From NCBI GenBank assembly GCA_024734495.1, contig JALMQS010000187.1:20149374-20213373 (forward strand): a stretch of 64,000 nucleotides of DNA, written 5' to 3'. Positions 9,500-21,480 of the stretch are shown here, in pieces (position 1 is the stretch's first letter; the number at the start of each line of letters is the position of its first letter). The notes under the pieces were generated by a model that saw only the letters and a program-made list of their open reading frames with translations, made no database searches and was not told the origin of the DNA. Both the position numbers and the translations under genes were made by a program. This DNA comes from Forficula auricularia (lineage: Eukaryota; Arthropoda; Insecta; Dermaptera; Forficulidae).

Positions 9500-10610
9500 A
9501 AGAATTGACTAACATGTTCTTGTAGCTAAAATGTAAATTAAAAATAAACGTAACTTGACAATGTTCTTTGCCTTAGTTCTTCAATTATAATGAATAGTTA
9601 ATATATTATACAAATTATCTTAGGGATGAGTAAGTAAATAATAAATGGAATTGAATTTGATAGAGTATCAGCCCAGAATAATGAAAAGAAACACATTCCC
9701 AAATACAATAAACAGAATTTGACTTAATGGCAAGATCTAAGATAGAGGAACAAGAAGGTTGCTTATAACGTTTTCACTTTTCCCGGTAATTCAATAATAA
9801 AATTTCAAATTCTTAAGAAAATATTTTTTAAATGAGAGACGGTTGTCTTAATACTTATTATAAATTATCTTAACGTTATATTTAATATCAAAACTTCTTC
9901 GAAAGAGCCGACCATTAACTAGATTCAATGAAAAAAATTTCGCTTCGGGGATGAAACAAGTTAACAGGTTGAAAAGTTTCGTTTCGTTTGGAATGTTTAG
10001 GTTTTAATTCGGTTCACGGAAAGGGCTAATTAGAAGCCATATCTTGTTTCCTCCCTTTATCGGCATCAAAATACAACAAAATAGTTTAATATACTATTAA
10101 ATTAATTACGAACCCTAAGTGGTTTATTACTTTACTTTCTGACATCAAAGGAGTTTTGTTATATAATTAGAGATTAATTCTATTATAGATAATGAAGTTT
10201 TTTGAATACTCTTCTTTTTAGTTATTTTGAAAATATGGTTAGTAATTTATTTTAAATTTGTTTTCGCGTCTGTTTCATAAGGATCAAGTTTATGTGTTTA
10301 TTTACCCAAATAGTTTATTCTCGCGTATCACTAGTGATTCACAGATATAGAATTTGACGAAAAATCTCAAAAGGCGGACAAGTGCAAGTGAAACTCCCAT
10401 ACCGAGGTTTCCTTAACAAATAGATGTGTGTGCATTACTTGTTGAATGGTCAATCAATCGCCCCACGAATTCCATAATTGAGTTATAATATTTTCTTTAC
10501 TTTATTTTATATATTTCACCAAGAATCTATATCATTCTCGCTTAACAAAATTTATCTTTTTATAAATCAAAATAAGCTGATGAGTTCATATGGCCATGTT
10601 CTGATGTGGC
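9500..10610. other. Unannotated AT-rich stretch
   Basis: I see no repeat family shared with the rest of the window and no supportable frame. Confidence 0.4.
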
Positions 10611-10617
10611 CATACAC

Positions 10618-11170
10618 TTGACTTTACCATACAACCTGGCCTCTAAAATTATTTATAATCATGTAAGGAGGGGTTAGCTACCCCCCATTTTGAGCCGTTA
10701 GTTTTTGCATTTTTAGACTTCTGTGGTCCCACTGATTATGTATACAAAATTTGGTTGAGTTTACTGAAACGGCCTAGATTTTTAATTTTTAACCCCCACT
10801 TCACACCCTTAATTTTGGGTCGATATGCACCAAAATCTAATCAGCTCTTAATCTTAATGGACCAAAACAACGTGTGAAATTTGGTTTCGATATTCATTCT
10901 AGTTTTTGAGCTAGCTCGTCCACAAAAATTTGGTAACGCACATACTAACAGACTAACAGACATTTTGAAAAAACAATTATTATCTCAAAAAATATAATTT
11001 TTTTTCGATGTTGACTCATAAGAGCTTTTTTGTAGAGCGAAATGACATGGTTTCGCTCAATTTTTTTAATCAAAATAGTTTCAGCAGTTTTTTGAGATTA
11101 TTTCGAAAAAAAATCACTTTTTTCATGCACGATTACAATACTTGACCATACCCTGTATGGTAAAGTAAAA
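10618..11170. mobile_element. TIR element, TTTACCATACA ends, non-coding
   Basis: ACTTTACCATACAACC at about 10619 and GTATGGTAAAGT at about 11153-11164 are inverted termini. The interior has GTTAGTTTTTGCATTT and ATACAAAATTTGGTTGAG modules shared with 17229-17822 and 31200-31400, and the GGTCGATATGCACC / ATTACAATACTT features shared with 42955-43445. No transposase frame survives. The superfamily is unknown. Confidence 0.55.
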
Positions 11171-12030
11171 TGAATTTTCAGATCAACTATTTCATATCTT
11201 CATTTAATCTATAAAATAAAAATAGAATAGAATAAAATATTTATCAAACACGACAATAACAGGCCTCTTGGATCTCTTACATATATCCGCTAAGAAAAAG
11301 AATACCTCTCTTTTCCGACTCTCGTAGGCTGTCTATATATCAACTGAGCGAGACAGCGCGCAAACGAATGTAGTTTGGGTTGCATAATTCAAGGCACTCC
11401 GACACAAATGCATGCTACTATTTTTCTTGTTACTTTTTAGGCTAACCACACACGATCGACAGAAGCTAGGTTACAAATTTCTTGCTCGGAATGTTTCCTA
11501 TGCATTTTTACGAGCCAGACAAACGAGCGAAACGTTCCAGTAAAAATCCATAGTGAACATTTTGATCAACTTGGGCCTCCCTCAGTGGTTGTCGAGTTTG
11601 CAATAATATTCAAAATACCTTCAAGATAATTAATTAAACGGATATATCAATTTATTATCCAACTTAATGCTATTATCTTTGATCTATTACTCTGACCTAA
11701 TTTATTCGGGATCTTAAGGGGCGAATTAAGAAAAAATTAACGACGGGTTCTTGATGCTGTATTACTTAACAAATGAGCACATGACTATTCAAAATTAAAG
11801 CAGTGAACAATCATTTATTAAATCTAATAGTAAATTAATATAAAATCGTTAAAAGTCACTTAGACAAGGTTGAAGAATGAATGGAGGGTTATATGGTATA
11901 TCTATCAAAATATTTGCGATAAGTATCAATTCTTATTTGTAGTTAATAAAGAGAGAATAATTGAATTTGTGGAATGTTTTTACTATTTTATATTAAATCA
12001 CTTGTGAACGCTGATGATCATTTTGGGGCT
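11171..12030. other. Unannotated stretch
   Basis: Mixed composition with no clear repeat. The GC-richer section 11330-11570 could be older conserved or transposon DNA, but shows no coding motif. Confidence 0.35.
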
Positions 12031-12037
12031 CTCTCAG

Positions 12038-12914
12038 TAGGGAAGAGCCGGGCAAAGTGGCCAAACTAAGTTTTGCTGATTTTTTAAACTGACTTGCAAT
12101 CGACATATAGACATCAAAATTAGTGGTTACATACTTCAACTATCCTTGTACCTAAAATAAATTTTCAATCACCTTAGAAATAAGTTAAGCACCTGAAAAA
12201 ATTAAATTTACAAAGATTTTACAAATGGCCGGACAAAGTGGCCACTTAACTTCTAAGTCAAAAATAAGTGATAAAAAACGGTTTAAACTTTGAAAATAAT
12301 TAAATTAGAGAACATCTAATTTAATTTAATTTATAATTGTCTTTCGATGTTGCCTCGTTGTGGTTGGGCCCCGGGGTAAAGAAAAAATAATTTTCAACCT
12401 TTGGGTTTGTGATCGATTGGGAAAGCGTTTTAATATAGTTTAGAAAATAATGTATTTTATTTATAGAAAAGTTACAAACGTTCACATTTGCCAAAATAAC
12501 TTGGAAAAAAAATGATGTCTAAGACGCTATTGAGAAGTTGGAAAGCTGTTGGCCACTTTGTCCGGATTGACGCCATTACACAACAGGTGTTCTTCCTTAA
12601 CGACCCGATGGAACTAATCGATCGCCAAAGCAGGATTTTGTAGTCAAGTACCTCCCTTTCAAAACAATTTCCTTGAAAAACTGTAAGTGATTTGGTTTCA
12701 TAGTAAGAAATACACAAACTGAGTACTTTCTTTAAATCAGGATGGTCAAAAACAGCAAAAATTGTAATAACTTCGAGAGACGACACGTTAACCAGATCAG
12801 CCTTCTCAAAGTGACTGATAGCATTGAGTGGAACAAGTTCGGGAGTTCCACGTGCGATACGGCACCTCTGAGGCCCTCTAAGCCCCTGTGACCACTTTGC
12901 CCGGCTCTCCCCTA
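12038..12914. mobile_element. TIR element with GAGCCGGGCAAAGTGG ends
   Basis: AGGGAAGAGCCGGGCAAAGTGG at the left and CCACTTTGCCCGGCTCTCCCCT at the right are inverted repeats, with TA on both outer sides, which would fit a TA target duplication. The motif (G/C)CGGACAAAGTGGCC recurs inside on both strands (12232 and 12553), as in subterminal transposase-binding sites. A 104-codon minus-strand frame at 12472-12786 has no family resemblance I can name; it may be a decayed transposase. Confidence 0.7.
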
Positions 12915-15080
12915 CTTCATTTTAAAATGAAGGAATTATAAAAAAAATTTGACTAGTCTCAAGTTTGAAATCCAATATGCTTTTATTTTTTAATCCATTG
13001 AATATATTTCAATTATTTTGGGATACCTAAAATGGAAATATTCCTTTCAACTACGCAATTCGCTTTCTTTCATTCGAAACAACAAATATCAAATCAGCCC
13101 ACCTGACGTCCATGATCAATACAACACGATGCAGAAAAACATAATCTCAACGCTCCTTTGTTTCTATGGGTTTCTATCCGTGGATCATAAAAATAATAGC
13201 AAACAAAACAAATATCAGATAATTTTTTTAATGAAAATCATATAGAGACTCAAACAATATAAATATATTGTCTTTGTTATGTATGTATGTTATTGGCAAG
13301 CTTCTGCCTGCCTCTACTGGGAATACACTAGAATTTCCATAAAGGGTTAGTTATTATACTGATCTTGGGAATTCAGACAACAATAATGCTGAAATTTCTA
13401 TTAGACAAAGTTTCGTATCTTCATCAGGTAATAAAATAAAGCTAATATATCTTCAATCATTAACCTAAGGTTGTCACATCTACTGCTTATCATTTCCTTC
13501 CTTCATTAATTTTAATATGATAATTAATTGTTTCAATTGTTCTGTTAATTAATCAAGAATGTAAATTATCGCTCTTGATAAAATAATACATTGTCCGACA
13601 TATTTAGTAAAGAACAGTAAACTTAGGTATATCTTATTCAAATTTAATAAAATTTATTTAAATTTCATCATCTTTGACTCTTATTTATTTGGGTTAGCCT
13701 TTATTTCATTCTTAAAATAATAATCACAATAAATTATAGAGTTTAAACTTCCTAGCTCAGAAGTTCCAAAAAAATACCCTTTGAAAATATGGAATTAAAA
13801 GTAAAAGTGAAAACTTTTTCAAAACACATTCCGGTGTCAGTAAATTTTGGAAAAAATGCAATTTTTTCGATCATTATAAATCTGAAATTTGGCTCAGGGA
13901 TATGTAGCTTATTAATTCAAACTTGGGCGTACTTTAATTTTGCTAATAGGTAAAACAGTTCCAATAGCTTGAAAGTATATAATATATACTATATATCGAT
14001 TCGATTTTTTTTTTTACATTTTTCATCCAAAAGACTAAAGCTACAAATCTTTAACTAGAATCAGTTCTATGATTTATAAATATGAACATTTTAGCACCAG
14101 AATGAACTTACTAGAAACCTTCTGTCTTAAAGATACTATAGTTATCAGAATCCAAGAATAAATTCAGGCTAGATAAAGATTTTTTCCACGTATTAAGCAT
14201 TTTTAATCAGGAATAAGTAAAAAAATGAAAATTTTTAGTGAAATTAATAGAGATTAAGCAGCGATTGCCAAACTTAATAAATAGTATCAAATATAAATGA
14301 AGTACATTTGGAGATATTTGGACAAGAAATCAAAAAATCAAGGAATTCACATTGATTTGTACAACGTTTCGCCAATTTTATTAAGGGTTCATCAGACGTT
14401 TAAAAAAGTAAAAATAGAGTTTCAGAGAGATTACATATTTATAAAAGTTACCATCATTTTATTTCCTGTATTAAATATGTTTTGCATTTTCTATGAAAAA
14501 TAGTACCTGTAAATATACCCTAAGTACCAGCATGTTTTGAACTCAGCTAGAATTAAATAAGGTATTTATCGATTACGATAAGTAAAAAATTTAAAATATT
14601 TTATTGAGATTTTTTTCAACTTTTGGATTAAACTCGATATACTTAAAAAACTTAATGTCGAACATTAAAGTACATCGTACATGAGCGTTATATCCGTATT
14701 TTCAAGATATAATAAGTTTAGACTTTATGTTCCAATCGTTAAATTTATGTTAACTTGATTTTCAGGTAAAGTTGACCTTTGAGCAAATAACTCTACCTTG
14801 TATGAACAATATATTTACGAGTAATAAAAGCTAGATTGACAATTTATATGGTTAGCGTAGAAACAGATTGACAATAGATATGGTATATGCTATAGATAAT
14901 TAATCATTTGATTTTCAAGTAGATTTATTATTTAATAGAGACCGAGTGTTAAATACTTGGGGTTCCATGCCAAAAAAGGTAATTAGAAATATTATAAATT
15001 ATCAAATTTAAACTAAAACAAACGATTGGACGAAATGCAATTTGAACTCGTATAGCAAATAGTTCTGAATTGAAAAGTTT
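12915..15080. other. AT-rich DNA, no gene seen
   Basis: No TIR pair, array or coding motif was recognised in over 2 kb. The frames at 13018-13245 and 14297-14503 are low-complexity AT-rich translations. Confidence 0.4.
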
Positions 15081-15083
15081 TTA

Positions 15084-16185
15084 TTTTGCCGAGAGAAGCA
15101 AAGTTGTAGAAGAATCATAAAGAGAAACAAAGAGGTTGTCCTCTGCTTGATGTTTTAACTAAGCTTGTCTGCTGAGTGAGAACAAACATTTTCAATATCC
15201 ACGCGATACTGACCCCATGAAAAATAATATTTATAATTAAAAAAAGACTGATGATGAAGGCCAAGTCTTAGAAAATATAGTCTCAAACAAATAAATAATA
15301 TAGCATATACATATGTATATTATATATATATATATATCTGTGTATCAGTGGCGTGCGCTCCATGAATGCTGAGGATGCGGCGCATCCATAAAATGTCAAA
15401 CATTTAGAGTATTTTCATAAATATCGACTTCAAAGTTTTAGAAGGATTTTTAAATTTTTAAATTATTATCTGGAATTTCAAATATTTCTATAAAAAACAT
15501 TTTTTGTTTTGAAAAATATATTGGCTCTCGAAATGAAATAAAATTGTTGCATAGTTTCAAGGGGCAATTAAAATAAATGATTTTTTTCGAAAAAGGCGCG
15601 GATAGAAGGTTTGAAGTCCCTGCCTGGTATATCTTCCAGTTCAAGCATGTCAAAGACAAGTCGAATAAAAATTGTTCTCGCTGAGGAACTATTAAATAGT
15701 ATAATAATACAAAAAAAAGAAATAAATAAAGATGATTTGGGAATCTTTAGACTAATCCATTTCTAAAAACTTTCAATATATAAGATCGGAAATAACTAAG
15801 AGTCCTCTAGATATAGCTTTCTTATAGCAATAGAATTAGGAGAAATTTATGATTTTCTTCTAGGACAGCCTGATTCATTGAGGAAGATGTTCGATTTCCA
15901 TCTCAGGGACTGTGGAGCTTAAGTCACAAGATTTAATTTCTGACTCCCTACCCTCACTCACACAAAGCATCCGAAAATATATTTTTAAAAATCTAATGTT
16001 AAATTTGAAAAATAACAAAAATGATGCCGTATTTGATGAAATTTGCAAAAAAAAGCGAAGATTAAAATAAAAATTCAAAAAATGAAGGGTACTTTTTTGG
16101 ACAGAATCCTCTGGTTGAAAAGTCACCAACCGGTGTGTATGTTTATTGCATCAAGCAGAGGACACGACCTCTTTATTTATTTCAT
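15084..16185. mobile_element. Composite bounded by inverted TCCTCTGCTTGATG modules
   Basis: CAAAGAGGTTGTCCTCTGCTTGATG near 15128-15152 is mirrored by CATCAAGCAGAGGACACGACC near 16149-16170. Related modules precede the hammerheads at 3965, 4490 and 46848. Inside are a degenerate hammerhead (15244-15286), an AT microsatellite (15307-15340) and frames with no motif. I infer a rearranged Penelope-type copy. Confidence 0.5.
15244..15286 (+). ncRNA. Degenerate hammerhead-like motif (type UAUA)
   Basis: CTGATGA is intact at 15248-15254 and UAUAGUC at 15276-15282, with stem I AGA/UCU. Stem II is damaged (GAAGGCC versus GUCUUA), and GAAAC has become GAAAA. It is a likely inactive member of the family at 5477-5519. 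Confidence 0.5.
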
Positions 16186-16189
16186 TTTA

Positions 16190-17225
16190 AGAAGAGTAAA
16201 TTAAAAAATTAAAAAATAAGCCTAATACCTACTTACTATATAAAAAAACTACTCGCATGCTTCATGATAAACAATTTTATAATAATAGAGAGACTGTTTA
16301 AAACGCTCAAGTCAAATACAATTGTTAATACACAATTTAATTAATATATATTATATAAAATCATACTTATAGATAAATATCATTGTTAAAACTAAGTAAA
16401 GGACCTGAAATTTCGAGTTTCACATTTCAGGTAATTAATATAAAACTTATGTGTAAATAACTGTATATATTAATAAACAATTCACATTTCAGTGGAACAA
16501 TGATTTTTTATCTACCTCGCACCCATCCCACTTATATATGTATATAAATATGTCAATTAGATATGTCACATGAAATCGATTTTCAAAAATGTAACTAGCT
16601 TTAATATTTTTTCGTTTTCTCCTTCTCTCCTTTACACAGTGAAGCACAGACATACAAATAACACACTTTTTGTTAAAAGAGCCTTATTAACGGCTTTTTA
16701 GGCCCATTTCCCTACTTTGTAAAACGCCCTTCTCACACTCTGTATATCGTCATTCTCACTCGTTTAAATTACATATTTATGAACCTTTAAAATGTATTTT
16801 AATATAAATCTCTCGCTAGACAAATTAAATTTGGGAAGATGTTACAAGCCAAATAAAATGATTATTCCCAGGCATGGAAAGCTCTCGGGCTGTTTAGGTT
16901 GTATTATGTAAATCGAATATAAACTTGTTTCCAACTTGGAAAATAGTCAATACCGATATAAAATAAAATTGGTGCGAACGGAAGTGGCAAATGTGATGTT
17001 GGATACAAAGTGAATGGCGCCGGCTCTTCTCTAATGGGCTATTTAGTGTCGATCTTCTTATCGTTTTACCTCAATTACTGGGGCGTTTGAGGTCCTTTTT
17101 TGGGAAGAACCTAAAAAGTATAGTCGCCTCACTATCATATCTATATCATAAAGTCCCCCACTCAGACAGACGCTCTACTGAGCAATCATAAGAATGTAAA
17201 TTGACGAAAAACATTATCATTACAT
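16190..17225. other. Unannotated stretch
   Basis: No repeat or gene recognised. The part around 16980-17100 has more balanced base composition than its surroundings but contains no coding motif. Confidence 0.35.
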
Positions 17226-17228
17226 GAT

Positions 17229-17822
17229 ATAGAAGAATATACAGAGTGGGCATAAAGATCTACCACATTTTGATGAGGTATAAAAAATGAAAAATTTAAC
17301 TGAAAAAAATGAATATATTTCTGAAAAGAACATATAATAAATGTTTTTTTAAATTTGTTTTAAATATTATATTAGACGAAAAGAAGGGGGGGGGTCAAAA
17401 ATGAAAATTCTAGCCCTTTCGATCAAACAATGTATACAAAATTTGGTTAGTTTTTGCATTTCTACCCTTCTGGGGGTCCACAGAATATCTATACAAAATT
17501 TGGTTGAGTTTGGACAAAAGGGCTAGAATTTTCATTTTTGACCCTCCTCCCATTTTGGGTGGTTAGTTTTCGCATTTCTAGCCTTTTTGGGGGCTACAGA
17601 ATATATATACAAAATTTGGTTGAGTTTGGTCGAAAGTGCTAGAATTTTCCTTTTGACTCCCCCCTCTCCCGCCCTTTTTTGTCTGATGTTTAAAACACAT
17701 AAAAAACAAAAATTATTTTTTGTTCTTTTCAAAAATATATTAAGTTTTTTTCTAGTTATTATAAATTTTTTCATTTTTTATAACTCTTCAAAATCTGGTA
17801 GATCTTTTAGCCTCACCCTGTA
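17229..17822. mobile_element. TIR element (mariner-like ends), non-coding
   Basis: The left end TACAGAGTGGGCATAAAGAT and the right end (reverse complement TACAGGGTGAGGCTAAAAGA) start imperfect inverted repeats extending about 60 bp, with TA on both outer sides. The interior holds about 2.5 direct copies of a ~150-bp module with ATACAAAATTTGGTTGAG and GCTAGAATTTTC. Two overlapping 80-codon frames on opposite strands are by-products of the module. Tc1/mariner affinity is inferred from TA only. Confidence 0.65.
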
Positions 17823-17874
17823 TATGGGAAAGTAAAAATATGTAAAAAACCTTATACATATAGTTGAAGTAGAT

Positions 17875-17965
17875 AACAAAAGAGTGTGTCTTTTTTGTCT
17901 CCTTCAATTTCTAAAAATTCTGCTACTCTCGGTAAAAAGAAACTTTCAATTTAAACCATATAGTG
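17875..17965 (-). repeat. Module GCCGAGAGTAGCA...GTGTCTTC, reversed
   Basis: The minus strand reads a TTTCTTTTTACCGAGAGTAGC block, then an AATTGAAGGAGACA block, then GACACACTC. This matches 46805-46880 and 63163-63210. At 46.8 kb the module lies about 110 bp upstream of a hammerhead. Confidence 0.6.
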
Positions 17966-18224
17966 ATTGGTTTTTTAAATTCCAATATAGAAAAAAAAAT
18001 CATGGTTACAGATGATTTTTCTCTACGAGAGAATCATTTTTAATCCTGAATAAGTCCCCCACACAAAAAAAAATGAAAAATTTTCAGTCATTAAAATTAC
18101 TCCAGCGCTCACTGGATGTAGCTGACATTTTCCCCTACCTTAAAATACTTTTAACTTAAATTTTATTTAACAATTTATAAAAAGTCCGCAATATTTTAAT
18201 AAAATGATTTCATAGAAGAAATTG

Positions 18225-18437
18225 AGAAATTTTTTGTAAAAAGTCCGCGGATAGACGCATCCTTCTTTCGCTTTAACTTATAATCTAAGAAGCTGCAAGT
18301 TAAGACAGGTATATAGTATTACTCTAATATGGCTAATATTCTATATTGAGAAATATTTTTGTAAAAAGTCCACGGATAGACGAATCCATCTCTAGCTTTC
18401 TAGTAGAAATAAGAAGCTGCAAGTCAAGACAGGTATT
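18225..18437. repeat. Direct duplication, two ~90-bp units 123 bp apart
   Basis: GTAAAAAGTCC(G/A)CGGATAGACG and AAGAAGCTGCAAGT(T/C)AAGACAGG occur in the same order in both units (about 18225 and 18348). The AT-rich connector differs. No function is evident. Confidence 0.75.
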
Positions 18438-19219
18438 TGTTGGTTTTTTAAATAGAACTAGTAGTGTTAGCTCTTGTATATATTTTATAAATATTTTTAA
18501 AAATTAAATAATTATATTGTAAGTATGTGGTTTTAAAATTAGGTAAATTTCAACATGTACGTTTACAGAATAGCTCACTCAAAGATGAAATATTTAATAA
18601 TAATCATTAACAATAATTAAATTTTCTATTTTTAAAAATTTTAAGATGGATTTTCGAATCCCTACTATGGTTAAGGCCATAGTAATTTATTTGTCAGATT
18701 AACAAAATAATGTCAAAATAATAAAAACAAATTTAAGTCTTCAAAAGTATGATTAATGTTTTAAAAATAAATTTCTATCACACTGTGGAGTTAAAAAAAT
18801 AATTCAGATTTTCTAGAATTAAAAATAAATAAATAAATCTACTCTTATTAAACGAGCAAAAATTGTACATTTATTTATATATATATTTGTTTGTATATAT
18901 GTTTGTATCTTAGTTATATTTTGAAAACGACTATACCGATTTTGATGAAATTCACGGGTTAGAGGGTTTTTGGGGTGACAATTCGATCTGTCACGGTCTT
19001 ATCTTCGACAAAATTGTTTTTGATGGGTTTTTTCGTAATCAAATTAATTATTCTCAGATAGACAAATCCCATTCTTAAGGTTACTCTTTTCCTTTTGAAC
19101 CCAGGCAGACAATGGGTTACCTAAATTCATTGTTCTAAAAGGCCTTCAAGAAGTATTGTGATTGTGGATTTTAACATATTTTGTTCTCCCTAAACGTTAG
19201 AAATATTAATAAACGTTTT

Positions 19220-19765
19220 TTTTTGCAACAAAATTTTCTCTGGAGAGAGACGGACTGGTAGAAACTTTAATTGAATGTAATGGAAGGCAGCCCAGAGGTA
19301 GTGAGGAAAGAAAAAATTAACACATATTAAATAAGGTGTAATTTATTGAAATCCTTCCACTTTTCCTTTCAAACCGACGTTCTCTTCTCTCCACAGTAGT
19401 GTTCAAAAACTCTTCTTCATTTTTAACAAAGGAATAGAAAAACAATTTTTTTTCTCTCTTAAGAAATTCTCTTAATTAATAATAATTCTCCTTAAGAAAT
19501 TAAGAAAAGGAGAAAAAAAAATTGTTTTTCTATGCCTTTGTTAAAAATGAAGAAGGTTCTTGAACACTACTGTGGAGAGAAGAAAGAAACATTTTATTTG
19601 TTTCATTCATTGACCCATTGAAACCCTGAAGAAGGAGGGAAAAATCCTCCGAAACGTCGGTTTGAAAGGAAAGGAGGAAGGATTTCAATAAATTACACCT
19701 TATTTAATATGTGTTAATTTTTTCTTTCCTCACTACCTCTGGGCTGCCTTCCATTAAATTCAATT
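19220..19765. mobile_element. Palindromic ribozyme retroelement inserted in Helitron-like copy A
   Basis: The insertion is flanked by a 15-bp duplication ATTAATAAACGTTTT (19205-19219 and 19766-19780). Copy B at 44.8 kb has this sequence once, without insertion. The arms (GAAGGCAGCCCAGAGGTAGT at 19284 and its inverse near 19733) form a long palindrome centred near 19490. The right arm carries an intact hammerhead; the left arm lacks the ribozyme's 5' part and keeps only AACGTCGG onward. A 150-bp 3' piece of the same family is inserted at 26058. Confidence 0.8.
19621..19663 (+). ncRNA. Hammerhead ribozyme, complete (type ACGU)
   Basis: Stem I AAACC (19621-19625) pairs with GGUUU (19659-19663). 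The core is CUGAAGA (19626-19632), stem II GGAGG-GAAAAAU-CCUCC, then GAAAC (19651-19655) and GUC. Position 7 is variable in hammerheads, so CUGAAGA is acceptable. Stem III has no loop: A-C-G-U is self-complementary, so it could form only between two molecules, giving a double hammerhead. Cleavage is predicted after C19658. Confidence 0.8.
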
Positions 19766-19965
19766 ATTAATAAACGTTTTATAATTGTTTTTATAAAGAA
19801 CTTTATTTATTTAATAGAATAAAAAATAATCAAGAATTTATTTAAAAATATATTTCGCATAAGCCGGTCTCAATTTTTTGAAAAAACAACACGTTTTGAT
19901 AGGTTTTATTTATTAACAATTGGATGAATAAAAATGAATCATTTGGTTGAATCAAAACAGGTGCA

Positions 19966-20052
19966 GGAGGTGGGGTGCAGTGGTGAGGGATCCTGGGGTA
20001 GGGGAGGTTTCGGGGATGGGGTCAAGTGGGGTGGGGGGGGGTACAGTGGGCG
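19966..20052 (+). repeat. G-rich tract of the Helitron-like element
   Basis: A run of GGGG-containing words (GGTGGGGTGCAGTGG, GTGGGGGGGGGTACAGTGGG) lies before the 3' hairpin. The same tract occurs in copies B (45026-45115) and C (57965-58100). Four or more G-runs in close order could form G-quadruplexes. Confidence 0.7.
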
Positions 20053-20309
20053 AATACTATATATATTTATATTTTTTTTAATTTGAAAACGGCTCTCAAA
20101 TAAAAATCGACCTTTTTATCAGAATTTTAAATTAAAAATAATTTTAAAATAAAGGTTTCAACTGAAGGAAGAAGTTACCGAGCATCGCCCGGTGCCTCCA
20201 GGTATTAATAATATTAACGACGGGGCTTGAACTTGAGACGACGTCGTTGCCCAACCAATTAATTGCGAAGCAGCCAAGCAAACATATAATCCAAGTTTCT
20301 TATATGAGA

Positions 20310-20575
20310 AGCTTCTCAAAGAAGAATAGTGCTTCTTTTTTTCCTTAGAATCTTAATTTATTATTTTTGTTTTATCTAGTGGTCTTAGTATTCTTCTCCC
20401 TGATGAGTGGAAGCAAATGCTTGCTTCCATGACTGGGAGCTTTTTTTATGGAGTGAGTTTGTAGTTCACTTCCAACCCCTTTTAGTCGCCTTTTACGACA
20501 AGCAGAGGATACTATGGACCTATTCTAGCCCCGGTCCATAGGGGTCTCAGAGTGCAGTGTTTTTTTACAATAAGC
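20310..20575. mobile_element. Retroposon tail with TCGCCTTTTACGACA motif
   Basis: TTTTAGTCGCCTTTTACGACA, then GGATACTATGGACC and a GGTCCATAGGGG hairpin partner, form a compact GC-richer block. From memory, an AGTCGCCTTTTACGACA block is common in insect non-LTR or SINE 3' ends; I cannot verify which. A second dyad (GGAAGCAAATGCTTGCTTCC) lies just upstream. Similar GAAGC..GCC...AAACATATAAT words on both sides (20268 and 20575) may mark the boundaries. Confidence 0.45.
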
Positions 20576-20579
20576 TTCG

Positions 20580-21350
20580 CAGCCGGTAAACATATAATAA
20601 TAAAACGCTTTAATATAGAAAATCATATAATACTTTATTTATTTATTTATTTTATATAAAATAATGTATCATAAATCCAAGTCTATTTTCTTCTTTATGT
20701 TTTAGATTATTTTTATTTAGTATCAAAATATTAATTACTTCTTACTTTCGTTCCATGTTTTATTAATAAATGGCGTATGTTCTCCATAATTAAAATAAAT
20801 ATTTTTGCTCGCACTCTGTTTCTTGATTATATTAATAGATGGCACATCCAGTCCACTGTTTATCATTAAAACTAATAAATTTCTCATTTCATCGTAATTT
20901 TAAAGTGAAAAGTATTAGTTACGAGTAGTTATTTTAGACTCCAGAAAAAATGACCATCCCTAAAATAATTATTTGGTTAAAATTTAAATAGGATTTTTTT
21001 ATTTTGAAGAAAGTTAATACATATAGATTGTAAATTTCAAGTTTGTATCTTATTTAGCCGATTTACAAAGCTCTAACAAATGGACAGACACTAATATCAG
21101 GGTTCTATTTTACTATTGGATGAAATCCTGATTAAAATAAGAGGAAAATTTGAAACTTTTTTAAGACTAGGTTTTCTGTCTGTATTTGGCATTTTTTTCA
21201 TCTAACAATTTGAGGTACAATGTTGAACCTTTGTTAATACAATCAGCTTATTAATACAAACTTGAGAACCAAAAGTCAGCTCATAATAATATAAGATTTA
21301 AATGGATCGCTATGCGACGATTTTTAATTAGAACGGCTAGTTCTAAAGGA
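20580..21350. other. AT-rich DNA, no gene seen
   Basis: No named repeat or coding motif. Confidence 0.35.
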
Positions 21351-21354
21351 AGAA

Positions 21355-21480
21355 ATGTTATCAATTTATGACGTTTCGACGAGGAACTTTCTCTTCTTCA
21401 TAACCGACATTTTTATAATACGCCCATTTGTCTATTACACTTAGCCTCATTCTATTATTTATTACAGAGTAAAATGGATT
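21355..21480 (-). repeat. Family W repeat, reversed
   Basis: The minus strand reads TAATAAATAATAGAATGAGGC, then GGTTATGAAGAAGAGAAAGTT and GTCGAAACGTC. Direct copies occur at 24230-24340, 24520-24560, 24785-24905 and 27765-28300 (split by a MITE). The AUGAAGA...GTCGAAACGTC part resembles a hammerhead with a damaged core, so W may be an old relative of the ribozyme family. Confidence 0.55.

Larger units (their letters stand above)
18838..20205 (+). mobile_element. Helitron-like element, copy A, interrupted
   Basis: It starts TCTACTCTTATTAAACGAGC, contains the ACCGATTTTGATGAAATTC block, and ends with a short hairpin (ACCGAGC-ATC-GCCCGGT) followed by GCCTCCAGGTA. A TC start, no TIRs and a 3' subterminal hairpin are Helitron/Helentron features. 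Copies B (44473) and C (57152) share both ends and a G-rich tract before the hairpin. The element carries no Rep/helicase frame. A 546-bp ribozyme retroelement is inserted at 19220-19765. Confidence 0.65.

Noticed and set aside
12472..12786. 104-codon frame as an intact transposase
   Set aside because: No catalytic motif or helix-turn-helix was recognisable; kept only as a possible relic inside the TIR element.
15346..15400. hAT terminus CAGTGGCGTGCGCTCC
   Set aside because: It resembles a hAT end, but no matching right end or 8-bp duplication was found.
21355..21400. Hammerheads in family W (also 24270, 24850, 28250)
   Set aside because: C3 and U4 are replaced and stem II does not abut the core; at most distant relics.
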